From contig NZ_AP018042.1 in NCBI RefSeq assembly GCF_002356295.1, positions 3,008,361 to 3,072,360 on the forward strand: a DNA stretch of 64,000 nt. Direction: 5' to 3'. Of the stretch, positions 45,501 to 53,971 are shown in pieces (within the stretch, counting starts at the first letter, position 1; each line of letters opens with the position of its first letter). The notes below the pieces were generated by a model that saw nothing but the letters and a program-made list of their open reading frames with translations, ran no database searches and was not told where the DNA came from. The DNA is from Labilibaculum antarcticum. GTDB lineage: Bacteria > Bacteroidota > Bacteroidia > Bacteroidales > Marinifilaceae. The position numbers were made by a program, and so were the translations under genes.

Positions 45501-45942
45501 TTATAAGTTAAGCAACTTAGCTGTTGGTGATTATGTGCTTACGGTAATTGATCATAAGGGATGTACTAAAAACACATTGTTTACCATTGAGAATGGAGAC
45601 ATAAGCCTGCCAGTAATCATTGGGCTAAATGATGTGAACATGTGTGCATTGGATGCATTAACACAGAAAGCAATTGTTTCAGGTATTGAATTGCCTGATG
45701 TAAATTATACCGACAATTGTGGTGGTGTTTTAACGGTTCAATATCAAATTAAAGCTAAGGATGATGCAGTGTTGGTTGATTTTGGAGATGATTCGGATGG
45801 TGATGCAAGTGGTTTTGAATTTCCTGAAGGTGTCAATACTGTTACTTATGAAGTGACTGATGCAGTTGGTCTGTCTTCCGAAATGAGCTTTAAAGTTACA
45901 ATACAAAAAAAACCAAACCCAATAGGAATTTTTGGCGAATAA
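42571..45942 (+). CDS. Modular exported adhesin with CUB and nested LamG domains; PxPxGI tail
   Basis: From TTG 42571 (MTKHLHLKFFYLLFILCSLS) this is 1,123 residues; the frame opens 12 codons earlier. Order: signal peptide (1-26); CUB domain (about 36-146; DCNYDWLKVFDEDG, then VENSGWKAVIEV); a bacterial jellyroll-like domain (about 155-325, NGIWYAFSPQNDID); Ig-like domains with Cys pairs; SprB-type repeats (about 620-720). A LamG/concanavalin-type domain (about 721-947, MTVAAWVKVG, WHFVVGVYDG, YIDGELDSS) is inserted between the halves of one SprB repeat. A HYR-like end follows (FPEGVNTVTYEVTDAVG). The tail is KKPNPIGIFGE. No T9SS domain. Ligands are unknown, carbohydrate or protein by family. 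Confidence 0.87.
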   Translation: MTKHLHLKFFYLLFILCSLSGSLLAKDVKMNSKSPVTVSTGDYFYDDGKNNDYSKNKDYTLVLKSAAGTVIRVTFESFDIESQTDCNYDWLKVFDEDGTTMSSLRGKYCGLSKPSPVLSTGSDLTFQFHSDGSVENSGWKAVIEVLDPNVSTVPTVADCLGAKTICNSFYDEPSPEIEGQGNVTNELPTGDCIPDEKNGIWYAFSPQNDIDAELKFSITPSNSKDDYDWVIFDVTDVTCEDLSSIDISTSDVFISGNTYGANNNNETGADSDQGSGNCNGPGTSNGPKWNADIPVKPNRNYVLYVSNWSESNRGYTINFNEGGTAIIYDDVLPDLDGVVQACYGEDKLKVEFSEIIPCGSLNKNDITVQIGGVAYGVADISSSNCDLGGVGSNSYIIFLDEIIADSGLAEIKITAAGIMDMCGNVNDEESTLTFTVSELTASLSVDKNPACADDDIVITANASGGTGVYTYEFFLNNTLLVSNAQYSITDNQLSSKVFVDGDKVKVEVLNENACSTTSMEINVVISSLPAAPTGAGAQSLCSTSTSTVADLSAIPPSGSTVNWYPAVTGGTVLANTEVLVNGTTYYAESENIATGCLSSSRLGVGVAASEPVINIVTAANTTCVTSIDGQIVVNDITIGSGAVEYSIDGANWQASNIFTGLSAGNYDVKIRAKIGVGYCESASKSVSVDNPTAITISQSNLIDATCSANTDGEININVSGGDQVMSFDGTDSYIALDLNYNSTTAIPEMTVAAWVKVGPASGGGGWSILDFDRSEYFNFTIGGINASDVYHVSFNTRSPSGNIHDFNSLSTIGDDQWHFVVGVYDGTDKYIYIDGELDSSTANPHSGSALGSSNTRYAFIGTGSEASTFDGAKNGGRIFDGNIADVWYFESSITSTDELKGLSQGTIPGGHTAKGHWRLNDISNGFISNLVNSDSYGQVFGMDASNITAANLYTFSCTKDGASFSLDGNISEEDSNNYKLSNLAVGDYVLTVIDHKGCTKNTLFTIENGDISLPVIIGLNDVNMCALDALTQKAIVSGIELPDVNYTDNCGGVLTVQYQIKAKDDAVLVDFGDDSDGDASGFEFPEGVNTVTYEVTDAVGLSSEMSFKVTIQKKPNPIGIFGE

Positions 45943-46124
45943 GTATTGCCAGGTTTGGAGGTATTGCATTTAGAAAATAATTGCATTTTATTTTATTACA
46001 TGAAAAGAATAGTTAAATACTTGAAATGCAATTAATTGTTGATTAAGGCCGGAAAATGATGATTTTTAACTGTTCTGATAAGCTGTTTTGTAATCATTAA
46101 ACAAAATATTTTTATTTTATTTAA

Positions 46125-46200
46125 TAAAAAACTAAACACTTTTTAACAATTGCCGTATCAAAGAGTAGTTTTAAGAAAAATTTAGTTTATTTTACACCGG
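46125..46200 (+). promoter_or_regulatory. Shared leader block, copy 3
   Basis: AAAAAACTAAACACTTTTTAA then CAATTGCCGTATC and TAGTTTTAAGAAAAATTTAG align with 33875 and 42461. TAGTTTTA replaces the -7 consensus. The rest of the 289-bp gap is AT-rich without visible genes. Confidence 0.5.
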
Positions 46201-46231
46201 TGATTTTACTTGCACCCTTAATACACAACGC

Positions 46232-49093
46232 TTGAAGAGACTTTTACACTTCAAACTTCTTCTACTAATTGGCCTGAACATTCTGTTCGGGTATTCTGCG
46301 TTGGCACAAAGTATAATAGATACACCTCCCATAGAGCAGCATGTATGCTCCGAGGCTGAGATTATCTATTCCTTTTTTGGGTATGAAGGTTCAACCATAA
46401 AACGTTATGTGGATGGAACAGAGTTGACTCCGCCAATTGTGTTGAATACACCAGCCAACAATGTGCCGAGTTCTTCTCCTGTATATCAAAAGGGGAGTTT
46501 TACTCATACTTGGGATGCCACCTCATATCCTCCTAAATCAACTGCATATTTATTGCAGATAAAAGAGTTTTCGGCAAATTGCGAATCAGATTTAATAAGT
46601 TTGAATATTTATGTGCACCGCAAACCTTCAGTTAGCGCAACTGTGACTCCAATTTCTTGTAATGGATTAACCAATGGTAAGATATTAATAGGTAATACTA
46701 CTCCACCTTTCGCACCACCGTTGACTCCATCTTCCAATTTTGATGTTATTCAGGAGTTTAGTTTGGATGGCAGTAATTATACGGAGGTTAGTGAGTTCAG
46801 CAATTTAGGACCGGATAATTATACATTGTATTACCGTTATACCTATGATGATAATGGTACTACAATGATTGTTAGTGAGAGTAGCGGGACGATTACAGGA
46901 ATAGAAGTTACAGAACCAGCAGTAATCACATTGACAAGTGCAGGTGTGACCAGTCCTGTTAACTGTAACGGAGGTGATGCCACAGTAACTTTGGTAGCAA
47001 CCGGAGGAAACGGAGCACTGTCTTATACATTTGCAGGAGTAACCAATACAAGTGGAGTATTCACTCATGCAGTTGGAACGAATTTATCTTACAGCATTAC
47101 AGATGCCAATTCCTGTACCGCAGTAACAGGAACTTTAAATATTACAGAACCAGCAGTAATCAGTTTGACCAGTGCATCAGTAACCATTCCGGTTAGCTGT
47201 AAGGGCGGTGATGCAACAGTAACTTTGTTAGCAAGCGGAGGAAGCGGTGCATTGACTTATGCCTTTGATGGAGTTGACAATACAACAGGCGTATTCACTC
47301 ATGTAGCTGGAACCAGTTTATCTTATAGCATTACAGATGCCAATTCTTGTACCGCAGTAACGGGTACTTTAGATATTACAGAACCAGCAGTAATCAGTTT
47401 GACCAGTGCAGGTGTAACCAGTCCTGTTAGCTGTAACGGTGGTGATGCAACAGTAACTTTGTTAGCAAGCGGAGGAATCGGTGCCTTGACTTATACTTTT
47501 GATGGAGTAAGCAATACAACAGGCGTATTCACTCATGCAGCTGGAACCAGTTTATCTTATAGCATTACAGATGCCAATTCTTGTACCGCAGTAACGGGTA
47601 CTTTAGATATTACAGAACCAGCAGTAATCAGTTTGACCAGTGCAGGTGTAACCAGTCCTGTTAGCTGTAACGGTGGTGATGCAACAGTAACTTTGTTAGC
47701 AAGCGGAGGAATCGGTGCCTTGACTTATACTTTTGATGGAGTAAGCAATACAACAGGCGTATTCACTCATGCAGCTGGAACCAGTTTATCTTATAGCATT
47801 ACAGATGCCAATTCTTGTACCGCAGTAACGGGTACTTTAGATATTACAGAACCAGCAGTAATCACATTGACAAGTGCAGGTGTAACCATTCCGGTTAGCT
47901 GTAACGGTGGTGATGCAACAGTAACTTTGTTAGCAAGCGGAGGAATCGGTGCCTTGACTTATACTTTTGATGGAGTAAGCAATACAACAGGCGTATTCAC
48001 TCATGCAGCTGGAACCAGTTTATCTTATAGCATTACAGATGCCAATTCCTGTACCGCAGTAACGGGTAATTTAAATATTACAGAACCAGCAGTAATCAGT
48101 TTGACCAGTGCAGCAGTAACCATTCCGGTTAGCTGTAACGGTGGTGATGCAACAGTAACTTTGATAGCAAGCGGAGGAAGCGGTGCATTGACTTATGCCT
48201 TTGATGGAGTTGACAATACAACAGGCGTATTCACTCATGCAGCTGGAACCAGTTTATCTTATAGCATTACAGATGCCAATTCCTGTACCGCAGTAACCGG
48301 AACTTTAAATATTACAGAACCAGCAGTAATCAGTTTGACCAGTGCAGCAGTAACCATTCCGGTTAGCTGTAACGGCGGTGATGCAACAGTAACTTTGATA
48401 GCAACCGGAGGAAGTGGTGCATTGACTTATACCTTTGATGGAGTTGACAATACAACAGGCGTATTCACTCATGCAGCTGGAACGAATTTGTCTTACAGCA
48501 TTACAGATGCCAATTCCTGTACCGCAGTAACCGGAACTTTAAATATTGCAGAACCTGAAGCAGTCACAATATTACTTGCCGAATCTTCATCAATTATTTG
48601 TAATGGATCTAATGCTCAAGTTACAATAACTGCAGCAGGAGGAGATGGGACTTACACTTATAGCAACGATGGATCTACATACCAAGCTTCTAATTTGTTT
48701 AGTTTACCAGCAGGAAATCACACCTTATATGTGAAAGATGGAAAAGGCTGTGTTGCTTTTGATGATATAATAATTGTTGAGCCTACTGCTATTATAACAA
48801 ACTTGGTACTTAATGCATCAAATATTTGCTTTGGCGATGCTGGTGTCATTACTATTAAAGGTTACGAGACTGATGTTACTTACTCTTTATTTGAAGGAGC
48901 GAGTTCATTAGTATATGCATCAAGTGTTAGTGGTTCGGATCTCATTCTAACCATTGATGCTATCATTTTGAATACAGAGAATACATACAATATTTTAATC
49001 AAGGCAGAAAGAGGAGGGTGCACTTTGGATATGGATACGGGAGTATCAATAACCGTAGAGCATAAACCAAATCCTAGCGGGATAAATTTTTAA
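46232..49093 (+). CDS. SprB-repeat surface protein with seven 78-residue repeats; KPNPSGINF tail
   Basis: This is a 953-residue protein with a TTG start (MKRLLHFKLLLLIGLNILFG, homologous to the starts of 33986 and 42571) and a signal peptide ending ALAQ. Residues about 27-225 are Ig-like and degenerate SprB domains. Residues 227-772 are seven tandem SprB repeats of exactly 78 residues (VSCNGGDATVTLLASGG, then SYSITDANSCTAVTGT). One diverged SprB repeat follows (773-860), then an Ig-like terminal domain (ETDVTYSLFEG) that is homologous to the end of the 28053 protein. SprB repeats build long cell-surface filaments in gliding Bacteroidota. It lacks a T9SS domain. A stalk-like role in this locus is inferred. 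Confidence 0.9.
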   Translation: MKRLLHFKLLLLIGLNILFGYSALAQSIIDTPPIEQHVCSEAEIIYSFFGYEGSTIKRYVDGTELTPPIVLNTPANNVPSSSPVYQKGSFTHTWDATSYPPKSTAYLLQIKEFSANCESDLISLNIYVHRKPSVSATVTPISCNGLTNGKILIGNTTPPFAPPLTPSSNFDVIQEFSLDGSNYTEVSEFSNLGPDNYTLYYRYTYDDNGTTMIVSESSGTITGIEVTEPAVITLTSAGVTSPVNCNGGDATVTLVATGGNGALSYTFAGVTNTSGVFTHAVGTNLSYSITDANSCTAVTGTLNITEPAVISLTSASVTIPVSCKGGDATVTLLASGGSGALTYAFDGVDNTTGVFTHVAGTSLSYSITDANSCTAVTGTLDITEPAVISLTSAGVTSPVSCNGGDATVTLLASGGIGALTYTFDGVSNTTGVFTHAAGTSLSYSITDANSCTAVTGTLDITEPAVISLTSAGVTSPVSCNGGDATVTLLASGGIGALTYTFDGVSNTTGVFTHAAGTSLSYSITDANSCTAVTGTLDITEPAVITLTSAGVTIPVSCNGGDATVTLLASGGIGALTYTFDGVSNTTGVFTHAAGTSLSYSITDANSCTAVTGNLNITEPAVISLTSAAVTIPVSCNGGDATVTLIASGGSGALTYAFDGVDNTTGVFTHAAGTSLSYSITDANSCTAVTGTLNITEPAVISLTSAAVTIPVSCNGGDATVTLIATGGSGALTYTFDGVDNTTGVFTHAAGTNLSYSITDANSCTAVTGTLNIAEPEAVTILLAESSSIICNGSNAQVTITAAGGDGTYTYSNDGSTYQASNLFSLPAGNHTLYVKDGKGCVAFDDIIIVEPTAIITNLVLNASNICFGDAGVITIKGYETDVTYSLFEGASSLVYASSVSGSDLILTIDAIILNTENTYNILIKAERGGCTLDMDTGVSITVEHKPNPSGINF
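46911..48548 (+). repeat. Seven tandem 234-bp coding repeats
   Basis: Unit starts (CAGAACC) fall at 46911, 47145, 47379, 47613, 47847, 48081 and 48315, with an exact 234-bp period. Units 3 and 4 (47379-47612 and 47613-47846) appear identical base for base, and unit 5 shares most of their body. This indicates recent unequal exchange. Confidence 0.97.
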
Positions 49094-49119
49094 ATAAACA
49101 AAACTTAAATATACTACTT

Positions 49120-49806
49120 ATGAAAACGACGTTATTGAGATTTACAGGATTTATACTGTTGCTTTTTATTAGTTCTGTAGCTTTTGCTCAAGGACATACT
49201 AAAAATGTAGGGGATTCATATACTTATACTGTTACGGCCGATACTGGACCAGGAACAAATACCTATGAATGGACCATTGGAGGTACGGAGAATGATCAAT
49301 GGGAAGTTACTTCCGGATCGTTAACGAGTACAAGTGTTACTATTTTATGGTTGAAACCTGGTACTTATAACGTGGAGTTTAAACAAGATCAGGAGCATGG
49401 GGGTGTTACATGTTCAACAATTAAGTCTGGTGATGTGATTGTTTCTAATAATTTCGATGCAACTATAGCAAATGGAACATCTGTTTGTGGAGGAACTACT
49501 GGAAGTACTAATTTTACATTTAGCGTGTCAAAATCTGGAGGTAATCCAAATTGGAGTTTTCATTATACAACAGATGGATTAGGTGTTGGAGATGAGGTTG
49601 CAGATGATATAAGTGTGGTAGGAGTAGATAGTTATAGTTTGGTGATACCGGTACTTAATGTTACAGATGGAACTGATAAAACATTTAATGTTGTACTAAC
49701 TCTTATTAAAGATTCCGCTGGCAATGTAGATACTGATAATTCTAATGATGAAACAGCTACAGTAACTCTATATGGAGTGCCTAATACAGGTGGTATTAAT
49801 TGGTAA
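49120..49806 (+). CDS. Small two-domain exported subunit 1
   Basis: This 228-residue protein has a signal peptide ending FAQ (mature N-terminal Gln). Domain 1 (about 25-112) is PKD/Ig-like: SYTYTVTADTG, YEWTIGG, ILWLKPGTYNVEF, then a Cys before GDVIV. Domain 2 (about 113-218) starts NNFDATIANGTSVCG and has all-beta strands. The end is LYGVPNTGGINW, closest among the small proteins to the PxPxGI tails of the large ones. It lies 26 bp after the SprB-repeat gene, first of seven paralogues in a row. There is no enzyme motif and no T9SS domain. A structural subunit role is inferred. Confidence 0.82.
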   Translation: MKTTLLRFTGFILLLFISSVAFAQGHTKNVGDSYTYTVTADTGPGTNTYEWTIGGTENDQWEVTSGSLTSTSVTILWLKPGTYNVEFKQDQEHGGVTCSTIKSGDVIVSNNFDATIANGTSVCGGTTGSTNFTFSVSKSGGNPNWSFHYTTDGLGVGDEVADDISVVGVDSYSLVIPVLNVTDGTDKTFNVVLTLIKDSAGNVDTDNSNDETATVTLYGVPNTGGINW

Positions 49807-49841
49807 TAAATAACTAAGACGAATATAAAAATTAAATTACA

Positions 49842-50702
49842 ATGAAAACTTTAGGAAAATTAATAATTGTGCTTGTTGGTTTGTTTGTTTCTGTTCAGGC
49901 AATGGCTCAGAGTGGGACAAATCCTTATGAAGGATCGACACATACCTACACTATAGACAAAGGGATGACAAATTCCGATTTAGCTTGGAGTGTTACGAAT
50001 GGTGCAGCTGGAGATTTTGACTTTATTGATGGATCAGGAAGTGTTACGACAGCTCCTCAGACAGGTACATCGGTAAATATTCGATGGAATGTAGCAAAGG
50101 CTACAGCATATAATTTACAGGTTACTGAAACTCGTAATGCAGCTTCGGGATTTACAGGTTGTCCTGTAACTCGTCAAATTCCAGTTACAGTTATTGCAAA
50201 TGCTTTTGATGTATATGCGGATGTAATTACAGCTACTGAAGCTTGTGCAAGCGTAACCAATCCAGTAGTTGATAACGATACAGCAGGAGATGGTACAGAT
50301 CTTGGGAATAATTCTGATGATGTATTTGGCCTGACAAGTAGAGAGTTCTTAGTAACAGCTGTTGGCGCAACAGGTGACTGGGATTTCACATACACATTGA
50401 CACATAAGAGTGCTGGTGTTGATGAGAGTATTGGTGATTTGGCTGTGAAAATTGGAACTACAGATATATCTGCCACTGGACAAACTGTAAGTGTAGGTTC
50501 TGGTATAACAACAAATACAATTACCGTTTCTTATACTACAAATGCTGATAGACAAGATGGAGATTTTGATTTTGTGTTGACAATTACAGGAGCTACAGAT
50601 TCTTTAGGTACTTCTGATGGTGATGTAACAGTAGGTAAGACTAACGGTGCAACATATACTGTTTATGCAGTTCCTGCAACTACAGGCATAACAACGGACT
50701 AA
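49842..50702 (+). CDS. Small two-domain exported subunit 2
   Basis: This 286-residue protein has a signal peptide ending AMAQ. Domain 1 starts SGTNPYEGSTHTYTIDKGMT with the family W (LAWSVTNG), VNIRWNVAKATAYNLQVTET and a Cys in GCPVTRQIPVTV. Domain 2 starts NAFDVYADVITATEACASVT. The end is VYAVPATTGITTD. It is the longest of the seven because domain 2 is larger. It is followed by a perfect 11-bp intercistronic hairpin before subunit 3. Same family and inferred role as subunit 1. Confidence 0.82.
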   Translation: MKTLGKLIIVLVGLFVSVQAMAQSGTNPYEGSTHTYTIDKGMTNSDLAWSVTNGAAGDFDFIDGSGSVTTAPQTGTSVNIRWNVAKATAYNLQVTETRNAASGFTGCPVTRQIPVTVIANAFDVYADVITATEACASVTNPVVDNDTAGDGTDLGNNSDDVFGLTSREFLVTAVGATGDWDFTYTLTHKSAGVDESIGDLAVKIGTTDISATGQTVSVGSGITTNTITVSYTTNADRQDGDFDFVLTITGATDSLGTSDGDVTVGKTNGATYTVYAVPATTGITTD

Positions 50703-50710
50703 TAATATTT

Positions 50711-50740
50711 TGGTTAAGGGATTTATCAATCCCTTAACCA
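50711..50740 (+). other. Intercistronic hairpin inside the subunit operon
   Basis: The stem TGGTTAAGGGA / TCCCTTAACCA (11 bp, perfect) with an 8-nt loop lies in the 56-bp gap between subunits 2 and 3. It is followed by TCACTAAAAT rather than a T-run, so it is more likely a stability or processing element than a terminator. Confidence 0.8.
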
Positions 50741-50758
50741 TCACTAAAATTCAAAACT

Positions 50759-51544
50759 ATGAAAGCTACAAAGATTTTCATCTTAGCTTGTTTACTTATG
50801 ATTGGAGGACAGGCTTTCTCACAAAATGGTACAAATCCATTTGTAAATTCAACACACACTTATACAGTTACTCCTGGAGATGCTGGAAATACTCTTGTTT
50901 GGTCTGTTTTAATTGCTGATGGTCTAACAGCTGCTGATGCTGGTGATTTTGATATAGTCACTAATGGCAATGCTACTGTTGATATCAAATGGAATAAAGC
51001 TAACGATGCTACTATTGTTAACTATGTTGTGCAATTATCTGAAGAATCTGCAAATGGTTGTTTCACTTTACGTCAGTTTCCTGTAACAGTTCAAGCTAAT
51101 ACTTTCTATTTAGCTGCAAGTGAAGATGGGAATGAGTGTCACGATGAAGATGGGAATATAATAGCTTTAGGAGCTTCTTTAGCTACAACTGTTGATTTTA
51201 CTGTAACCATAGATAATGCGACCTTCCTTTTAAATCTTACAACATGGGAATTTGATTTAGCTTTTGGTTTAGTAGGAACTTATTCTATTAATGAAGTGAA
51301 AGTAGGCGGAAATATTGTAACCGCTCCATATAATAGTATTTCTATTGATGGTGGTGTTGAAAATGTAACTGTATCTGTAAAAGTAACAGGTAATGTTCAA
51401 ACTGCAGAAACAGTGACAATGACAGTGTCGAATGGTAAAGCGATAAAAGGTACCACTGTAAATCTAGATAATGATAGTGGTGATAGAGTTCAAGCTTTAA
51501 CCATTAATGCATTACCAGGTACTACGGAAATTACAACTGATTAA
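50759..51544 (+). CDS. Small two-domain exported subunit 3
   Basis: This 261-residue protein has a signal peptide ending AFSQ. The mature start NGTNPFVNSTHTYTVTPGDA is nearly the same as in subunit 2. Family landmarks are LVWSVLIADG, VDIKWNKAND, VVQLSEESANGCF, FPVTVQANTFYL at the domain junction, and a second Cys in GNECHDEDG. The end is INALPGTTEITTD. It lies 24 bp upstream of subunit 4. A run of the same text in another frame at 50710-50919 is a shadow. Confidence 0.82.
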   Translation: MKATKIFILACLLMIGGQAFSQNGTNPFVNSTHTYTVTPGDAGNTLVWSVLIADGLTAADAGDFDIVTNGNATVDIKWNKANDATIVNYVVQLSEESANGCFTLRQFPVTVQANTFYLAASEDGNECHDEDGNIIALGASLATTVDFTVTIDNATFLLNLTTWEFDLAFGLVGTYSINEVKVGGNIVTAPYNSISIDGGVENVTVSVKVTGNVQTAETVTMTVSNGKAIKGTTVNLDNDSGDRVQALTINALPGTTEITTD

Positions 51545-51568
51545 TAATAAATCCTAAAAAATAACATC

Positions 51569-52471
51569 ATGAAAAAAATTAGAAATTTATGTATTGTACT
51601 TATAGCTCTTATTGGGCTATCTAGTACCGTTTATGCACAAGGGACTGGAACTGCTCCTTATGTTGGTTCAAATCATCCTTATTCTGTCAGTAATGATACT
51701 GACAATACTTATGAATGGTTTGTTACTGCAAACTTTGGAGATCTTGTAGGTAATGTATCTGCAGATGTAGCTACTCTTTCAGCAACTACAGGGAGCTCAA
51801 TTGATATTACTTGGGGTACTGCATTGGTTGGAACAACTTATTTTGTACACGTTATAGAAACGTCTACTATTACAACTTGTTCAAATCATAAGGTGATGGC
51901 CGTAACTCCTATTAATGGATTTAGTCTTGCTATTGCAGCTGTTTCTTCTGGCGATGTTATATTAACTGGCGATGATCTTAAAGATTGTGCTCCAAATGCT
52001 ATTGTTTCTGGTTATACAGTAGGTACTCAGACTTTTGATTACAACTATGGTGTAAATACTTTTTATTATAAAATTACAGCATCGGGTATTGGAACTAACG
52101 GTTGGAGTCCTCAGTTGACTATTGCTGCAACTGATACAGATTCTGATGTAGATAAAACTACTGATACTAAAGTGACTTACACAGCTGAGTGGGCAACTTC
52201 AATTGGTGGTACTTATACTGGTGGTTTAACTGTTGATGGTCTTATGAATGACATTACTGTTGATCCTAGTAATCCTTCTATTTGGGTCAAATTAACTGTT
52301 GATAATGCTGAAGGACTAGCTGATAATCAAATCTTAATTACATTATTAGACGATGCTAATACATCAGTAGATGAGTTTGGTAATGCGGTTAATATAATTA
52401 CTGGTACTAATGATGTGAGTACTCAAACTGTTAATGCTAGACCTACAGTAACTGGTATCACAACAGACTAA
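51569..52471 (+). CDS. Small two-domain exported subunit 4
   Basis: This 300-residue protein has a signal peptide ending VYAQ. Domain 1: GTAPYVGSNHPYSVSNDTDN, YEWFVTANFG, IDITWGTALVGTTYFVHVIE, with a Cys in TTCSNHK. Domain 2 starts NGFSLAIAAVSSGD with a Cys in LKDCAPNA. The end is VNARPTVTGITTD. It shares the ITTD terminus with subunits 2 and 3, so these three form the closest subgroup. Inferred structural subunit. Confidence 0.82.
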   Translation: MKKIRNLCIVLIALIGLSSTVYAQGTGTAPYVGSNHPYSVSNDTDNTYEWFVTANFGDLVGNVSADVATLSATTGSSIDITWGTALVGTTYFVHVIETSTITTCSNHKVMAVTPINGFSLAIAAVSSGDVILTGDDLKDCAPNAIVSGYTVGTQTFDYNYGVNTFYYKITASGIGTNGWSPQLTIAATDTDSDVDKTTDTKVTYTAEWATSIGGTYTGGLTVDGLMNDITVDPSNPSIWVKLTVDNAEGLADNQILITLLDDANTSVDEFGNAVNIITGTNDVSTQTVNARPTVTGITTD

Positions 52472-52499
52472 TTTCAATTAATAGTTAAATAAGAACTAT

Positions 52500-53195
52500 T
52501 TGAAAACTCAAATACATAAAGGGATTTTATTCATGATTTTCATGATCCTAGCCGTGGCAAATGCCACGGCTCAGGATACTTTTATGCTATTTGAAAAAGC
52601 CTCTCACGTATATACTGTCATTGAAACAGATGGTAATATTTATAGCTGGTCGGTATTTGAAATGTCCGATTTGAATAATGAAATATTAGATACTGATATC
52701 GTTGAATTCATTAGTGGAAAAGATACATATCAGACTGAAATAAGGTGGAAACAAGCAGGAGAGTACGTGCTTGTTATAGAAGAGGTTGGCTCATGCCAAA
52801 ATTTAAAAGCCAATAGGGTTATTGTCGTATCTACTGCCACAATAGCCTTTAAAGATTTAACATCAGACGATTGTGCTGACTTAGATCCACAATTTGCTAC
52901 AGAACTGGTAGCCATATACGATTCAGGTACCGAGTTGCCCGAATCACAATATCCGATTACAGTGATCTATCGTTTAGATGATGCTGTTGATCGAACTGCA
53001 ATTGTAAATGCAGATAAAATGCTCCAAGTAGAGGGCGTTGAAGAAAATGTAATTACGGAAACAATCAATCATATAACCATAATAAGTGCAACCAATAAGT
53101 ACGGAGGTACGTTAAAAGTGGTAACTGATCAAGAAGTTCATACTAGAACAATATTTGCTTTACCAGCAAAACCTATTATAACAATAATAAACTAA
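52500..53195 (+). CDS. Small two-domain exported subunit 5 (TTG start)
   Basis: This is a 231-residue protein. The start is TTG at 52500 (MKTQIHKGILFMIFMILAVA), giving a signal peptide ending ATAQ; no in-frame ATG gives a comparable signal. Domain 1: SHVYTVIETDGNIYSWSVFE, TEIRWKQAGEYVLVIEEVGS, Cys in GSCQNLK. Domain 2 starts TATIAFKDLTSDDCADL. The end is FALPAKPIITIIN. It is more charged than subunits 1-4. The next gene is 11 bp downstream. Confidence 0.8.
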   Translation: MKTQIHKGILFMIFMILAVANATAQDTFMLFEKASHVYTVIETDGNIYSWSVFEMSDLNNEILDTDIVEFISGKDTYQTEIRWKQAGEYVLVIEEVGSCQNLKANRVIVVSTATIAFKDLTSDDCADLDPQFATELVAIYDSGTELPESQYPITVIYRLDDAVDRTAIVNADKMLQVEGVEENVITETINHITIISATNKYGGTLKVVTDQEVHTRTIFALPAKPIITIIN

Positions 53196-53206
53196 AAAAA
53201 CTACAT

Positions 53207-53953
53207 ATGAAAAATTTACAACGACTCTTTTTGCTTGCTATTTTTAGCTTTTGCATTCTTGGAAATACGTTTGCTCAATTAACTCCTGATGTGAATCAAC
53301 CAGGAGTTGTTATTGGTGCAATTCATCAATATGATGTTGACGAGCATGCAGGGAGTACTTATACTTGGTCTGTAGTTGATGTAGACGATAATGCTATTCT
53401 TGCATCAGCAACTACTTATCAATTTACTGATGAATCGATTGCTTTTAGCAGAACTATAAAATGGAATATGGATGGTACTTATTATTTAAAAGCCATAGAA
53501 ACCATAACAGCAACCTCTTGTAGTAACTTTTTTGTTATTCAAGTTGATGTTATTGGAGATTCTTATTCTGTACAATTCGTGTCTACAGTAACTCCTTCTT
53601 CAAATAGTATTTATTGTGCTGATGATACTGCATTAGGCTCTCCTGAAATCACCTTAGATGTTAAATTAGGTGCTACGCTACCTGCGGATACATATTATCC
53701 AATGAACGTATTTTACTCTTTAGATGGTGGAACTACTGAATTGAGTGCTTCAATTTCTAATACAAATATGTTTAATTTAGGTGCAGTTGATATAGGATCG
53801 GACAAAACGGCTCCTAATACAACAGCAGTTACTGTTACATTGTTAAGGATTGTTGATAAAAATGGAGTGATTTTTACACCAGTTGCTGTTGATAAGGAAT
53901 TTGGTATTACAATTAATCCAATTCCAGGAAAACCAACAATTACAATTTTATAG
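53207..53953 (+). CDS. Small two-domain exported subunit 6
   Basis: This 248-residue protein has a signal peptide ending TFAQ. Domain 1: IHQYDVDEHAGSTYTWSVVD, RTIKWNMDGTYYLKAIETIT, Cys in TSCSNFF. Domain 2 starts DSYSVQFVSTVTPSSNSIYC. The end is INPIPGKPTITIL. It resembles subunit 5 in its hydrophobic terminus. The next gene starts 18 bp after the stop. Inferred structural subunit; no catalytic motif. Confidence 0.82.
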   Translation: MKNLQRLFLLAIFSFCILGNTFAQLTPDVNQPGVVIGAIHQYDVDEHAGSTYTWSVVDVDDNAILASATTYQFTDESIAFSRTIKWNMDGTYYLKAIETITATSCSNFFVIQVDVIGDSYSVQFVSTVTPSSNSIYCADDTALGSPEITLDVKLGATLPADTYYPMNVFYSLDGGTTELSASISNTNMFNLGAVDIGSDKTAPNTTAVTVTLLRIVDKNGVIFTPVAVDKEFGITINPIPGKPTITIL

Positions 53954-53971
53954 TATAATAAGATTTAAACT

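Noticed and set aside
46911-48548. Regular repeats as a CRISPR array
   Set aside because: The 234-bp units are coding, have no spacers, and translate to SprB repeats in one frame.
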